Below are positions 44,807 through 56,358 of a stretch of 64,000 nucleotides of DNA, piece by piece (position 1 is the stretch's first letter; the number at the start of each line of letters is the position of its first letter). The notes under the pieces were generated by a model. It ran no database searches. It saw only the letters and a list, made by a program, of their open reading frames with translations, and had not been told where the DNA came from. Origin of the DNA: Kryptolebias marmoratus. Its lineage: Eukaryota; Chordata; Actinopteri; Cyprinodontiformes; Rivulidae. Location of the stretch: contig NC_051438.1 of the NCBI RefSeq assembly GCF_001649575.2, forward strand, positions 29,230,267-29,294,266, in the 5' to 3' direction. The position numbers were made by a program, and so were the translations under genes.

Positions 44807-45361
44807 GGAATGACAGAGTCTTCTAATGCAACGGTGTAATTTGTTTACATGCTTTCAGAGCAGGAGTTCATAGTGAAGCATCAGTTACACAAACACGCAG
44901 CATGACTGGTTTTTGAAGCAGATTTTCATCAGACAGAAAGAGTTTCAAAGCTTTTCCATCCAGCAGGCACAGTTTAATGTGGATCCTGCTGTATATATTA
45001 ATCAGAATCAGGCAGCTGGTGATTCAGTGTGTCCCTTACACCAGCAAACATAAATTCACCCGAGGCAGGACTCCTGGGAAGGACAAACTACCACTCAGAA
45101 AATGTCCTCTCCGGTCAAGAACGCTTGTAAATGACAAACAACATGAAGGTGCATCTTCTGTGGGGAAAATCAACATCTCTGACTTAATGGAAGAAAGCTG
45201 CCAAGGACAGGAGAAGTATAAATCCAAAGTAATAACAAATGAGAATGAACCACTTTAATTCAGGGTCAGATTTCAGACCCTTTTCAAAATAAAATATCCA
45301 AAAAAAAGAGAAAATGAAGTGGTTAAAAAAGGTTAAAATGGTTCATTTGATCCTCAAAACC
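44807..45361. other. Noncoding, nothing recognised
   Basis: No gene. The 93-codon frame at 44977-45258 has no domain. Confidence 0.35.
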
Positions 45362-45650
45362 TCTGAGGTCAAAGGTCAAGGCTGGTTCTGGTTCTGCTCA
45401 GGAACACTGTCTGTAAACACAGTTCACCGTGCTGCTTAAAGCTCTATCAGGCAAAGAAGAAGCCAGATGTGAACAGATGTGTGTCCTCTGGACCAAAGAG
45501 GAGAACAGTTCTGAGGTCAGCCTGCCTCTCTGATGGTATGGGGGTGCATTAGTCCAGGTTTTAGAGCAACATCTGCTCCCATCCAGGACTGTTGAACATC
45601 TGGAATCCTCCATCAGAGCAGCGTTTTACAAACGTTGTCAGAAGTGGGTT
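45362..45650 (+). pseudogene. Tc1/mariner-type transposase relic, second copy
   Basis: Plus-strand relative of the relic at 32741-33176, sharing ACACAGTTCACCGTGC, AAGCTCTATCAGGCAAAGAA and CTGATGGTATGGGGGTGCAT. It adds TTTTAGAGCAACATCTGCTC and GGACTGTTGAACATCTGGAA, which match later parts of the transposase gene. The region between is deleted, including the first catalytic Asp. The flanking inverted repeats were not clearly found. Confidence 0.6.
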
Positions 45651-46734
45651 TTATTTCTACTGTTAAAGTTCTACTGATGGAAAGTTGTTCCTTGTTTACA
45701 ATCATTTTAGTTTTAAGAGAAGAATTTTTATTGATTGTTTAAAGAAAAAAGACCTGAGGCTGCACAGTCAATTTTAACTCCCTGAAAAAAGTTTATAGGT
45801 CAGATGTTTTCATATTGTGAAAATAAAAGCTTTTTCATTTGTTTAAATAAAACTTCTCTCTTTTTTCTGACAAGTTTAGAACAAATACATCCAAACAAAT
45901 CTGTGCTTAATCCAGGAAGCATTCCTGCAAACACTAATTTTTAATATTTTCCTTAAAGTCAAACATCCAAACCCAGCTGCTGGGTTAAAACAGGAGTTTT
46001 ATGCGACTTAAGATGGGTTTCCTGCACGATATGAGTTTTCGTTTGCGGATATATTACAGGTAGAGACGGCTCATATTTGCAAGTTATGCTCTTGTGAAAA
46101 GGATGCAGTGTTTCCACCCGCTTGTGAAGGATTTCTAATCCTGTGGCTTTAATTAATGCCTAAGCAGGACAGAGTTGTCCAAGTGTGTAAAAGCAGCCGA
46201 TGTTTCAGCCGTGGAGAACAAGAAAGCAGAATGAAGATGAGATAAAGGGAGGAAGGATGAGAGAGAAGCCCTAAAGATGTCCCGCATCTTAATTCCACTC
46301 CATAACTTGGATGGAGCTCCCCCCATCCCCTCGCTGGTTAATTACCCCCGACTCTTCACAGCCACATCATTACCATGCCTAAATATTCCAGCAACAGATG
46401 CAGGATGCTCACAGGTCTGGACTGGAGGAGGAACTTCTAACCCAGCAGGGTAGTAACAAATCTTAGTCTTCTGTCAGTGCTTCTTTATGGCGGCGGGAAG
46501 AATGGCAGCTGATGAATATATCATTTCCATAAAGATTAGGATGGCTGGTTGGTGCTTTTCAGGAATAAACAGCTTTAATCACAGGTCAAAGCCATGTTAA
46601 TACAGTTTTTGGTGGTAATTACTTAGAGCTGGACCTGATAACTGCTAACAACACATCAGCGTCTCAAAATAAGGGAAGCAGTTTATTATGAACACTGAGC
46701 CATTAAAACGTAAATGAAACCAGCATCCCTTGAC
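45651..46734. other. Noncoding stretch, island near 46280-46400
   Basis: No gene. The block at about 46280-46400 contains CGCTGGTTAATTACCCCCGA and CATTACCATGCCTAAATATT. It is a candidate conserved element with homeodomain-like cores. Confidence 0.3.
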
Positions 46735-46968
46735 AGAATGCACATCACCCGCCAGCTTGCATTCCCATGTTTTAAACAGAAGTCTTACATGATCTCTCAG
46801 AGCTCAGAGTACATGTCGGGGATCAGTCTCAGCTACCACCACACCACGTTTCAGCTCCTGACTGAGGTATAGCCATGCTAAGTTCAATTAGCTGTTACTT
46901 CCTGAAAGTTTTATCAAAATCTGCGCCGTGATTCATGAGATATTTTGCTAACAGACGCAGAGTAAACA
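46735..46968 (-). repeat. R1 repeat with internal deletion
   Basis: Minus R1: GAATGCACATCACCCGCCAG, GTCTCAGCTACCACCACACC, then ATTCATGAGATATTTTGCTA. The AAGATGGC block has been lost. Confidence 0.75.
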
Positions 46969-47399
46969 TGTTAGAGTTCAGTGATGGAAAGCAGGTTTAA
47001 AACATCAAATTTCATAAATTTGTAAAGAGAAAACAAAAACAAAACCTCCATCTTGTTTATTTCCTGCGGATCGCTGTCAGAGGTGAAAATCCTCCACCTG
47101 GACGCTCTGGAGGCTGAACAGTTTCATCCCTGCAGTCACGAGTAAACACTTCGGCTGACCAGGATGCACACCGGCTTCCTGTGTTTGTCATTTCAAATCA
47201 TGCAGAGGCAGAAAGCTTCAGCTGCACTAAATAAGACGCTGATTAAGAAACTGGAAGAATTGACAGTGAAGGAATGTGCAATAAATGGTCGATCTGACCT
47301 AAACGGGATGGTAGCTGGGAGTTTTGAAGCCAGCAGCTGCAGGTGGAGCTGTTGGAAACGTGACGTTAATTAGGAGGAAGAGGACAGCTTCCTAAATCT
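46969..47399. other. Noncoding, nothing recognised
   Basis: No gene or repeat family recognised. Confidence 0.35.
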
Positions 47400-47720
47400 G
47401 TCATGGCTGCTCGTCAGCTGCACGCCTCCCTCCCTCTCCCTGTTCAGGAAACATCCACCTTTTCATCCGTCTGGACTTGGAACCCATCTATCTGTAGCGA
47501 GGCCTGTTGCTCTGCACTGTGATGCCCGGCTCTGACAGAGCTCAAAGTTTTGATTAATGGCTCAGCTGTGAGTCAGAATCTGGTAATTGGCGAGCGACTC
47601 TCGCTGCTTTTTCATTTTTCCTCCCCGTTTCCCGCTGACAGAGCTGCACGGCGCTCTGCAATGTCTTCGAGTTAGTGTCAAACCTGGAGCTGCCCGCACG
47701 GCCCAAAATAACATCCTTCA
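47400..47720. promoter_or_regulatory. Motif-rich island: PBX/HOX and AP-1/MAF-type sites
   Basis: A repeat-free, GC-balanced block. TGATTAAT at 47551-47558 fits a PBX-HOX composite site, and TGAGTCAG at 47569-47576 fits AP-1 or a MAF half-site. GGTAATTGGCGAGCG follows. The spacing is tight, but function is inferred only. Confidence 0.27.
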
Positions 47721-48094
47721 CACTTTCTTTTTTCAGCAGATTTGAGTCATCCAGGCCTGAGGAGAGAACACAAACAGAGACTGGGAGAGTTCGCTGGTGT
47801 TTATTTGTGAACCTGACTGGCGCTGCTGCAAGCCGCCTGCTCCTATCTTAGCCTTGTCTTACAGAATAACTTCAACCTCGGCCTGTTTTAGCCTTTTTAC
47901 TCACATACGAACATCCCTGAGAGAATCCAACAACTTGACTTCTTTTCATCTTAACCACCTTTATCCGTTTTTATAAACAGACATGAATGTGTGAAAATAA
48001 ACAGGCTGAGTGTGAGTCTTAATCTTAGTAAAAAAATGTTTTAATTATAATTTAATGAGTCTTTAAAGTAAATAAAAGTAGCATTTCTTCAAAA
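47721..48094. other. Noncoding, nothing recognised
   Basis: No gene or repeat family recognised. Confidence 0.35.
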
Positions 48095-48388
48095 AATGCA
48101 TATCACCCGCCACAGTGCATGCCCAGGTTTTAACCAGCGATGTCACATGATCAGTTAGTGCTTGGATGACTCTCAGCTACTACCAGACCATATTTCACCT
48201 CAGTGTCTGTAAAACTGAGTTATAAGCATTTTTGTGTTTGCTAAGGTTGATAAGCTGAGGCGGCCATCTTAAATTAGACTGACTACAAAAGTTAATGGGA
48301 TGCAAAAGTTCATCCAATAATTACTTTCATAAAAAACCACCCAGGGGTTCATGAGATATTTTGCTAACAGAGGCACACAGACTGAAAG
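48095..48388 (-). repeat. R1 repeat, nearly full length
   Basis: Minus R1: GCATATCACCCGCCACAG, GACTCTCAGCTACTACCAGA, GAGGCGGCCATCTTAAATTA at 48257 and TTCATGAGATATTTTGCTAA. Confidence 0.8.
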
Positions 48389-51300
48389 GATGAGCTTTTC
48401 ATCTTAACCTCAATGTGAAAACCAGAGGATTTTTTTGTCATTCAGTGAAAGATCTTCCAACAATCTATATCCCTGCAGTCTGACATGGAGAGTAAATCCC
48501 TTCAGTCCTTGAGTGTCAAAGAACTGATTTGTTTTTCTAACCCTGGCTGATAGAAAAGCTGATATATGTGACCCTGATTTCTTTCAGATGATGATGTTCG
48601 AGCTGAGGTCTGTATTTGGGCTTAAACAGTCTTTAAAAGATGAAAAATATGTTGTTGTTTTAAATACTCCTACCTCAGAGAGAGTCATCAGTCCACCTTT
48701 TGCCAGTCGCTAAAAGAAGCTGCATCAGTTTTTATTTTCAGGGCTCTGGTTATTCAACAAATCAGATCATTTTAAGCAAAATGAAATAAAAAGTCCAGCT
48801 GTTGCAGCTGAAGGTTTAGCTGAGAGGTATTCTAAGGTCAGAACTGAATCCGAGGCAGTTCTGGGTGATTCAGAGTGGTTTGAATAGGGAACATAAATCA
48901 CACATACCCCGAGGAGGGTTCATTACCTTGAAAATAAAGCTTTTACCGCTGATTGCATTTGGTCTCGTTGCAGCCTTCCTGCAGCCACACACGAGCCCTC
49001 GGAATCAGCTCTTTGTCCTTGTTCTGTTTCACAGAAACTCCAGCTTTAAAAGGAGAACACAACAAACACACCAGGCTCGTGTTGTTATCCCCAACCTGTT
49101 AAAATTCACACGGGGGTGCTCTTTTTTTTTCCACAGAGTCATTTCTCAGACGCCTCAAAGAACGGTGCTGTGGTTAGAAATGTGATGCACAATCTGCATT
49201 TTCTGCTGGATGGAACACGAAGAGAAGGTATTCCACCCTCTCTCTTTCTCTTCAACGTCTCACTTAAAAATCCGAGGGTGATTGCTGACGTCCGTGTTCT
49301 CGGGAACGAATCGGTGTTCTCTCAAAGGCTACAAATCAATCGGAGCCCAGACAGCCTCTGCAATGCAGGCAGCCAGACTGCTGCTCGGCCCGGGCAGCAG
49401 CCTTTTTATATTAATCTTTACCTAATCCTCCACTCTCACTACTGTTTTATCAACGCTCCTGTTTTAAGCCTCTTAAAGACCTTAAAGAATTATCTTTAAT
49501 ATGTTCTTAAACTCTTTCTAAGCTGCTTCATCAGAGCACCTACCAATAAAGGAAATTTGTTGGTCAGTGCATTTTAGGAAAGGACAGAAACGTCACACTT
49601 TACCAACACTGGGAACATGGATTTAAACAGTGGACACATTTTCTTTTAATACTCTTCAAAAAGAAAACTGAAGTTTGTCGGTGCAGCTACTCCCCAGAAT
49701 CCAAACATAACTTTGTAATAATTTAGGCCAAGTTAAAATCCTACTTTGCCTCCCTTTGGGTGAAGCAACCCGTCCACTCTGAGGGAACTCCTCCAGCGTT
49801 GCTTCGGAGCTTAAAAAGCCTAAATGATGGCCTGTCAGGCAAACAGTTATCTGTAGTGACTGTGAGTCAATAATCTGCAGGGTTTTATAAAAATAAAACT
49901 TTCACAAATCTGGACTGATGTTCAGATCGGATGAAAGACGTCCCCAGTGGCCTGACGCATCAACTACGAGTATATTTCTCACATTCATGTTGCTTTATTT
50001 TGCTGTTTTGAGTGGAAGTTACAGTTAACTAATTAAACTTTTACTGAGCAGCGTTCTTCAAGAGTTTAAATGTTTAACCTTGAGTAAAAGTAACCTCTGA
50101 CTTGATTTTTTAATCATTATTTGCAGTAATGACTTATATAAATAAGGACATTTATGTTTGGTCTTTTATTTCTTTATAATAAATCTTATGGAAAGTTTAA
50201 ATGGAGCCACAGTTGTTAAGACAATGCATTCATGGGTTGAGCAGCAGCTCGTTTTGACACCTGCCTACAAGCTCTCCTCCCACAGAAACATGATAAATAA
50301 TAATTATTAAAAACCTGCTCCTCTCTGATCATAAACACGGAAGGTGTAAAATGTTATCTGTTCATTTCTCTCGGTTCAAAACTATTCTCCTCCTCATGTC
50401 AGATGTTCATTTTCTGAACTTTTTCTTCATCTAAGAATGATTATATTTTTGTAACGCTCACATTAAATTGAATCTTTTCTGCACTGAGTTCAGTTTGTGG
50501 CTGATCTGGAGATCTCAGTATTAGCAACATTATGGCTGCATAATATATCAAAAATCTACTGTATCGCAGTCTCAATATGACAAAAGACATCAATAAAGCA
50601 AACAAGCATTCCTTGATCTTGATGCTACACCTGGTTTAGATGCTGCAATGACAGAAGGAACTGAGGAGACTGAGTTTATCACAACTGATACCATCATCCC
50701 AACATTCAACAATAATATCGTGAGGAGGAGGAGGAGCAGCTCTGCAGTCGGCATGCAGATCTTTAGTTCGCTGCGATGAAGAGTCAAAGAAGGAAAACAT
50801 TTTCTGAGAGCAAAATTCTTCTATCAACAAAAGGAAGAAAGAAAAAATCATGTTTTTTTGTTATTTAATGTTTTTTAGGGGGAATAAAACATTATTCCAG
50901 CCATGTGCGTGATGTTAACACCGCCATCTTTAGACAAAAACATGCTGCCAACGTTATCGGCTCAGAAAAAATATTTATCTTAAGCCAGATTTCTGAAGTT
51001 TCCTCCAAGTTGAAGAAAAAAATCAAACATTCCTCAAATGTTCTTCAGATTGATCAGCTGCTGCCACTTTCTGGTTGCTTTACTGTAAAACTGTAACAGA
51101 AGACGGCCCTCGAGCTAAACTTGATTTATTTGGTCATCCAGGGCTTTCTGTTTTTAAATGACAAAATGGTTTTAATTTCTGACTCCTTGAGGCGATGCAG
51201 GAGCTCCAGGAGTCACATGATGGAGGAACAGACACCTCCACTAAACTTAAACTTAAGTTTTACAGTTTAGGAAGTTTTTTTTTTAACTTTTCGTGTAGTT

Positions 51301-52320
51301 TGTCCTGGTCACCACAAATATAACGAGACCATAACAAAGCACCATGAGAATGAGTAAAAATCCAAAGCTGAAGGAGGAAACGAACTGTCGGTGACGGCTC
51401 TCCAGATGATAAAAGTAATAATATGTTCTCATGAAGCTGCAGCCTGGGGCAAAGCTAAATGTCCTCTGCTTGGTCTCGAGGTAAAACCAGATTTCTCATT
51501 TGGTTCCCCACTGAAAGGCTTAAAAAAGACAAATGGAGCAGCTCCAGGCGACCCGGAGCAGCTTGAGAAGCGTCACATGAAACCGCTCAGTCACTGAGCT
51601 GCACGCTCTGGATGATGCATCTGAGCTGCTTTGGTTGTCGTTCGTGACTCTGCAGCTTCTGAGGCAAAAAAACAACTTTTACCGACAAAACTGAACCCTA
51701 ACGAGCTGAAGATTTGATGCACAATCTGCATTTTCTGCAGCACTGAGCATGCTCAGAAGAAGACAGGAAGGAAGTCTATTGACAGAAAACACATTATCTT
51801 TAAAAAAAAAAGTCATTTTCTGCAGCAAATCCAGTGTGAGTGCTGCGTTCTGAATGAAAAGTCACAAAACGACAGCAAAAAGGAAATAATTATCACTTCA
51901 TCAAGGAGATGTGGACATATTAGAGCAGTCCTGGTAGCATTTTTATTTGATGTTTTTTAAGTAGGCCTTCAGATTGTGCTTTACTCAGAAGATGCCAGAG
52001 CAGAGTGAGGTTGCAGTGTCATCCAGCCTCGTTCAGAAATCAATATGTGTCCTCCTCAACACCCGGCTCCGTTATTTATATCTGCCACCGGACCCGAATG
52101 TGGACGGGTCAGAGCGACTGCTGTCCTGGAAGAGCTTACAGCAGCACAACGGGGAAAAGGGAAATTTATTTCTTCTCATTTGGTATGCAGCGCTGGATCG
52201 AACGTTTAGAAGTCCATTGATCGCAGGTGGTGGGGCGTTCAGGTGTCACGTGTAATGTGTGTGAAGTCTTAACGGGACGGCGAGGACAGGTTTTAACTTA
52301 AAGTGTATGTGTGCAGACGG
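48389..52320. other. Long noncoding stretch
   Basis: No host gene, RNA gene or clear mobile element. The largest frames (127 codons at 49116-49499, 106 at 48865-49185) have no domain. Confidence 0.4.
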
Positions 52321-52540
52321 TGGAGGTTAATTAGTGTCACGTTTTGGGAGATACTGTAGTTGACTGAAGCTTGACTGCATCCTGTGTTCCTGCGGTGAAA
52401 CCAAATCATTTCTAATTGATTGTTGAGCTCCTGCTTGTAGGAGAAGAGGGAGCATCTTTAATAAACCAGACAGATCGAAGAGTTTGTCTGTCAGCTTTTT
52501 GGATTTATTATCCCCCCGTGGGGATAATAAAGTTTTATAC
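52321..52540 (+). repeat. Retroposon-like tail with a perfect hairpin
   Basis: TTTATTATCCCC (52504-52515) and GGGGATAATAAA (52520-52531) form a perfect 12-bp stem with loop CCGT, followed at once by GTTTTAT. Fish LINE/SINE tails often end in a CCCC...GGGG stem and AATAAAG. The upstream part is too decayed to classify. Confidence 0.4.
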
Positions 52541-53246
52541 CCTGAACCTAGATTCTCCGATGAATTCTTTATTGTGTTAAAGCTCGGAAGGCCACTCTCT
52601 CCAGTATAAGTGAAACAGAACAAAAGTCCAGTTTTTAAACGTTTTAGGATTCGTTGTGTCCTGGATGACACCAGCAAACAGGAAGGGGAAGTTTTAAGAG
52701 TTTTCTTTTCCAATTTTGAGCAAATATGTTGAAGAATTTCCTGCAGCAGGATGAGACAAATAAGACAGATCGATCAGTTTGTGCTTCATTAATCTGACCT
52801 GAAACCACACGGCGGGGTCTTTTCCTGAAGATACCAGAGAAATTTAACTTATTTTAAAGTTACTGAGGGAACAAAGCAGAAAGGGCAGTTTTACACACAT
52901 ATATAACAAATATATTTTGCAATTTATTAAAAGGAAATGTTCTGTAAAAATACGTTGAGTCATTCTAACAACAATGAAAAAAATAGATAAATGAACGTCT
53001 TTGTCTTTATTAAAGAACTTAAAAAGTCAGAGGAAATATCCAACAAACTGGTCTATTTTTAATGTTGCTCCAACTTTGCTTTATTATTTGAAAACTGGAA
53101 ACTTCTTAATGATTTTACATGATGATTATGATGAAGTAGAAAACAGAAACGGCTTCAGATTATGGAATAAATAAATAAAAATATAATACCAGTTTCCTCC
53201 TGGTTTCACCGCTCAGGTGATTCACAGAAAGACTTTGATAAAACCG
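52541..53246. other. AT-rich noncoding
   Basis: Nothing recognised. Confidence 0.4.
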
Positions 53247-53254
53247 GTTCTGAC
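53247..53254. repeat. 8-bp target-site duplication, left
   Basis: GTTCTGAC, identical to 54393-54400. Confidence 0.85.
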
Positions 53255-53297
53255 CAGTGGCGGCCGGTGGAGTTTTCTTCAGGGGGGGCTATAAATT

Positions 53298-53390
53298 CAT
53301 AATAGACATATACCAAAGGTTTTGGTATATGTCTATTATGTGATACCTTAGTATATGTTTTGGACCAAGACATATACTAAGGTATCACAT
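53298..53390. repeat. Two adjacent perfect hairpins
   Basis: Hairpin 1 has arms 53298-53317 and 53321-53340 (20 bp each, 3-nt loop GGT). Hairpin 2 has arms 53338-53357 and 53371-53390 (20 bp each, 13-nt loop). The hairpins share 3 bp. Both carry GACATATAC(C/T)AA, giving four copies in alternating orientation. They may be subterminal transposase-binding repeats. Confidence 0.95.
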
Positions 53391-53537
53391 CAGTGTATTT
53401 ACATGAATTAAAACAACAAAAGCAACATTATAATGTACATATAAATGCGCAAGTGCTTCCTGAACACCAATACTTACAAAGACGGAGGTCTCCCAAGGCA
53501 CAAGCCTGTAGGACGTTTAGCGTTTATAAGACCTGTC

Positions 53538-53815
53538 NNNNNNNNNNNNNNNNNNNNNNNNNNNNNNNNNNNNNNNNNNNNNNNNNNNNNNNNNNNNNNN
53601 NNNNNNNNNNNNNNNNNNNNNNNNNNNNNNNNNNNNNNNNNNNNNNNNNNNNNNNNNNNNNNNNNNNNNNNNNNNNNNNNNNNNNNNNNNNNNNNNNNNN
53701 NNNNNNNNNNNNNNNNNNNNNNNNNNNNNNNNNNNNNNNNNNNNNNNNNNNNNNNNNNNNNNNNNNNNNNNNNNNNNNNNNNNNNNNNNNNNNNNNNNNN
53801 NNNNNNNNNNNNNNN
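53538..53815. other. Assembly gap (278 N)
   Basis: The gap is inside the hAT element. Open frames across it are artefacts. Confidence 0.99.
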
Positions 53816-53880
53816 CTGTCTTTGAATAAAAGGCAGCTCACTCGCGGCTCGACTTTTCAATCAGGCGAACTTTCTGACAG

Positions 53881-53896
53881 CCGGATGTGACGTCAG
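53881..53896 (+). promoter_or_regulatory. ETS-CRE composite site inside the hAT element
   Basis: CCGGATGTGACGTCAG joins an ETS core (GGAT form) to a full palindromic CRE (TGACGTCA). A well-framed ATG (CCATGGCGG, ATG at 53902) lies just downstream. It opens a 17-codon frame ending KRKREST and stop. This could be the relic of a transposase promoter and first exon. Confidence 0.4.
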
Positions 53897-54400
53897 CCTC
53901 CATGGCGGGAGTCCCAACTACTCCACTTTGCAAACGTAAACGTGAATCGACCTAACGAACTGCAGCTGCGCTAATGAGTCGAATCGGGGATTGTCCAATC
54001 ACACAATGTTTTAAAAAAATTAGCCAGTACTGACACTCTACCAGTAATGACACAACAGAATGGGTGTGTCCGGGACGCAGAGCGCTGCGCCCTGTGGAAA
54101 ACCTTAAATAACCAATTAAAAGTCAGCCTCAGATCACCTGCTTGCCAAAAGTTGATGCGCCTACATACACTCTCATTAGAACGGCGCCCTGCACATAGGA
54201 AGTGTGCACAATGTGAGCAATTAAATAGAATTATGTATTTACTATTTTTAATAAATTCTAACGTGTCTATTGGACACACAGTATGAATAAATACATTTCT
54301 AAGTATTTTGCAGTTCAGAATTAAATCATTTATTATCTAAACAATTTAAAGGGGGCGGCGCCCAAGCGCCCCCTACTGGCCAGCCGCCACTGGTTCTGAC

Positions 54401-56204
54401 GGCAGCATCTGTCCTCTCTGGTCCTGAAACCTTTTATATCTTTAACCACCTCCATGTTTCATCTGACCTCTCTGCCTCCTCAGCCTTACCTTTGTCTCCT
54501 TTACATTTCTGCTCCTGATGTCTCCAAGCAGCTCAAAACTTCTGCTTCTTTTTACCTTTTTCTTCAAACTGCATCACTTTACTCTTCTGTAGTTTTTATC
54601 TCAGCTCTTTCTTCTCTCCTGCTTCCTGTAACTCAGCTGCATTGTTTTATCCTTTTCTTATTTTCTGCTCTTTCACTCTCCAATCATCATTTTTCCCTTA
54701 TGTTCAGTTTTGTTATTTAATCATCCTTCCGACTGTCATCTGTCATAATTACCTGACCTAGATCATTCTGTCGTAATTTATTTTCTTATATTTGTATCAT
54801 CCTTTTCCATTCATCCTCCTCTTCCTCTCCTGCAGGCATCTCCATCCTACGCAGCGCATAAATCACATTTTACTACCGAGCGTCGCCACTCCCTCCCCCT
54901 GCTGGCAGGTTTCTGTTGGCGGACAGCAGAGGAGGAGAACGTGATGTCACCGGATGCTGAGATTGTCTTTTTATGACCCGTTTGGGAAACCTTAAACACC
55001 ACTTCTTCAGTTTCTTTTTTGTGCATTTTTTAGGCTAACGTGCATATTTATTGTCTATATCTTTGTGCAACTATTTCTAAATTTATTTAGTTGTTTTGTG
55101 TTGTCTTTCTTTAAGCCGGATACATAAAATTGCCATTATGGTGGACAATATTCACCCGCAGCAAATTAGCTGCAGTTATTGGGCTTTCGTCTGTTTTTTC
55201 TCTGATTTGTTTTATGAGTCAGTGTTTGACCCGCAGCTGCAGGATAACAGAGGGGAGACGGAGACAGTTTATTTGAGTTAAATGAAAAATGATGCATTCA
55301 GAGGGATTTATGGACGCTGTTGGCCGAAACACAGCTGCATTCAGAGAAGTTGATATTATTCAGAGACAGTCAGCTCACGCAGCACTTTATGAACTCTCCT
55401 AAAAGCTCACAGGAGACCAGCAGCTTTGATGAGCTTCAGCTCCATTTTCTGAGCAGCTAAACTATCAGCCACATCCCCGATCCAGCCGCCCTTTTATTTA
55501 AGACTTGGAGCACGAATATGTAACTGTGCTGTATTTCACCAGTAAAAAGCAGAGAATCAGAGGAGCCATGAAACAGGGCTCGGTTTTATTGTAAATCCAC
55601 TCAGATAGCCACATCTCGGTGCCCATTAATCTTCTGCAGCCCACAAACCCACTAATTACAACCGGCGTCTGTCTGGTGAACCATCAAACTGTAATATTCA
55701 TCTAAAGGTTCATTATAAAGAAACATTCATGGACGGGTTTTTATTTCTGTTTGGATCAGAAAAAAGAACTTTTGTTTTATTCTTATTTCCTCTGTGATGA
55801 TAAATGCATGTTATCGAGCAGCTGAGATTTGTCTTAATTGTCTTTGATACGGAGCCCAAAAACAAATAAGAAACTAAGAGAAACAAGGTTTACTAAAGGT
55901 TTACTGTTTTACACGCAGGTCTTTTTTATACCTTAGTTGTCCCTTGTTCTGTAAATACTGCATCTGCATCTGGCCAAACACATAAATTCATTTCTGTTTA
56001 TTTATATGGCGCCAGATTAAAGTCCTGTCAGTGTAAAAGGAACCGGTCCAACTGGATCCATTCAAACAGAACCATAAGAAGCAGGTCGGGCTTAAACTCA
56101 TGAAAGCTTTTTGTTATTAACGTTAATTATGACGTCTTTAAAGAATATAAACGTCCACTGATGATGATCCAGGTAACAGATGAACAGGTGGACTGATAAC
56201 ACAG
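54401..56204. other. Noncoding stretch, pyrimidine-rich part and an island
   Basis: A pyrimidine-rich tract covers about 54420-54840 and explains the hydrophobic 88-codon frame there. A repeat-free block at about 55560-55720 (GTGCCCATTAATCTTCTGCA; CACTAATTACAACCGG) may be a conserved noncoding element. Confidence 0.35.
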
Positions 56205-56358
56205 GACAACCAGATGAGACGTACAGGTGGGACAACCAGGTGGGACAACCAGGTGAGACGTACAGGTGAGACGTACAGGTGAGACGTACAGGTGAGATGT
56301 ACAGGTGGGACAACCAGGTGGGACAACCAGGAGGGACAACCAGGTGGGACATACAGGA
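56205..56358. repeat. 13-bp minisatellite, about 12 units
   Basis: Alternating units GACGTACAGGTGA and GACAACCAGGTGG, 13 bp each, with one-base variants. Three minus-strand frames stay open across it because 13 is not a multiple of 3. They are not genes. Confidence 0.95.

Larger units (their letters stand above)
53255..54392. mobile_element. hAT-type DNA transposon
   Basis: The left end CAGTGGCGGCCGG and the reversed right end CAGTGGCGGCTGG are terminal inverted repeats (12/13). With a perfect 8-bp duplication on both sides, this is a hAT insertion. It holds twin perfect hairpins near the left end, a 278-N gap, a promoter-like block at 53881-53910 and a GC-rich CGCCCAAGCG segment near the right end. 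No transposase domain is visible outside the gap. Confidence 0.85.

Noticed and set aside
53393..53890. Open frames of up to 165 codons near 53.5 kb
   Set aside because: Most residues come from the 278-N gap inside a hAT element.
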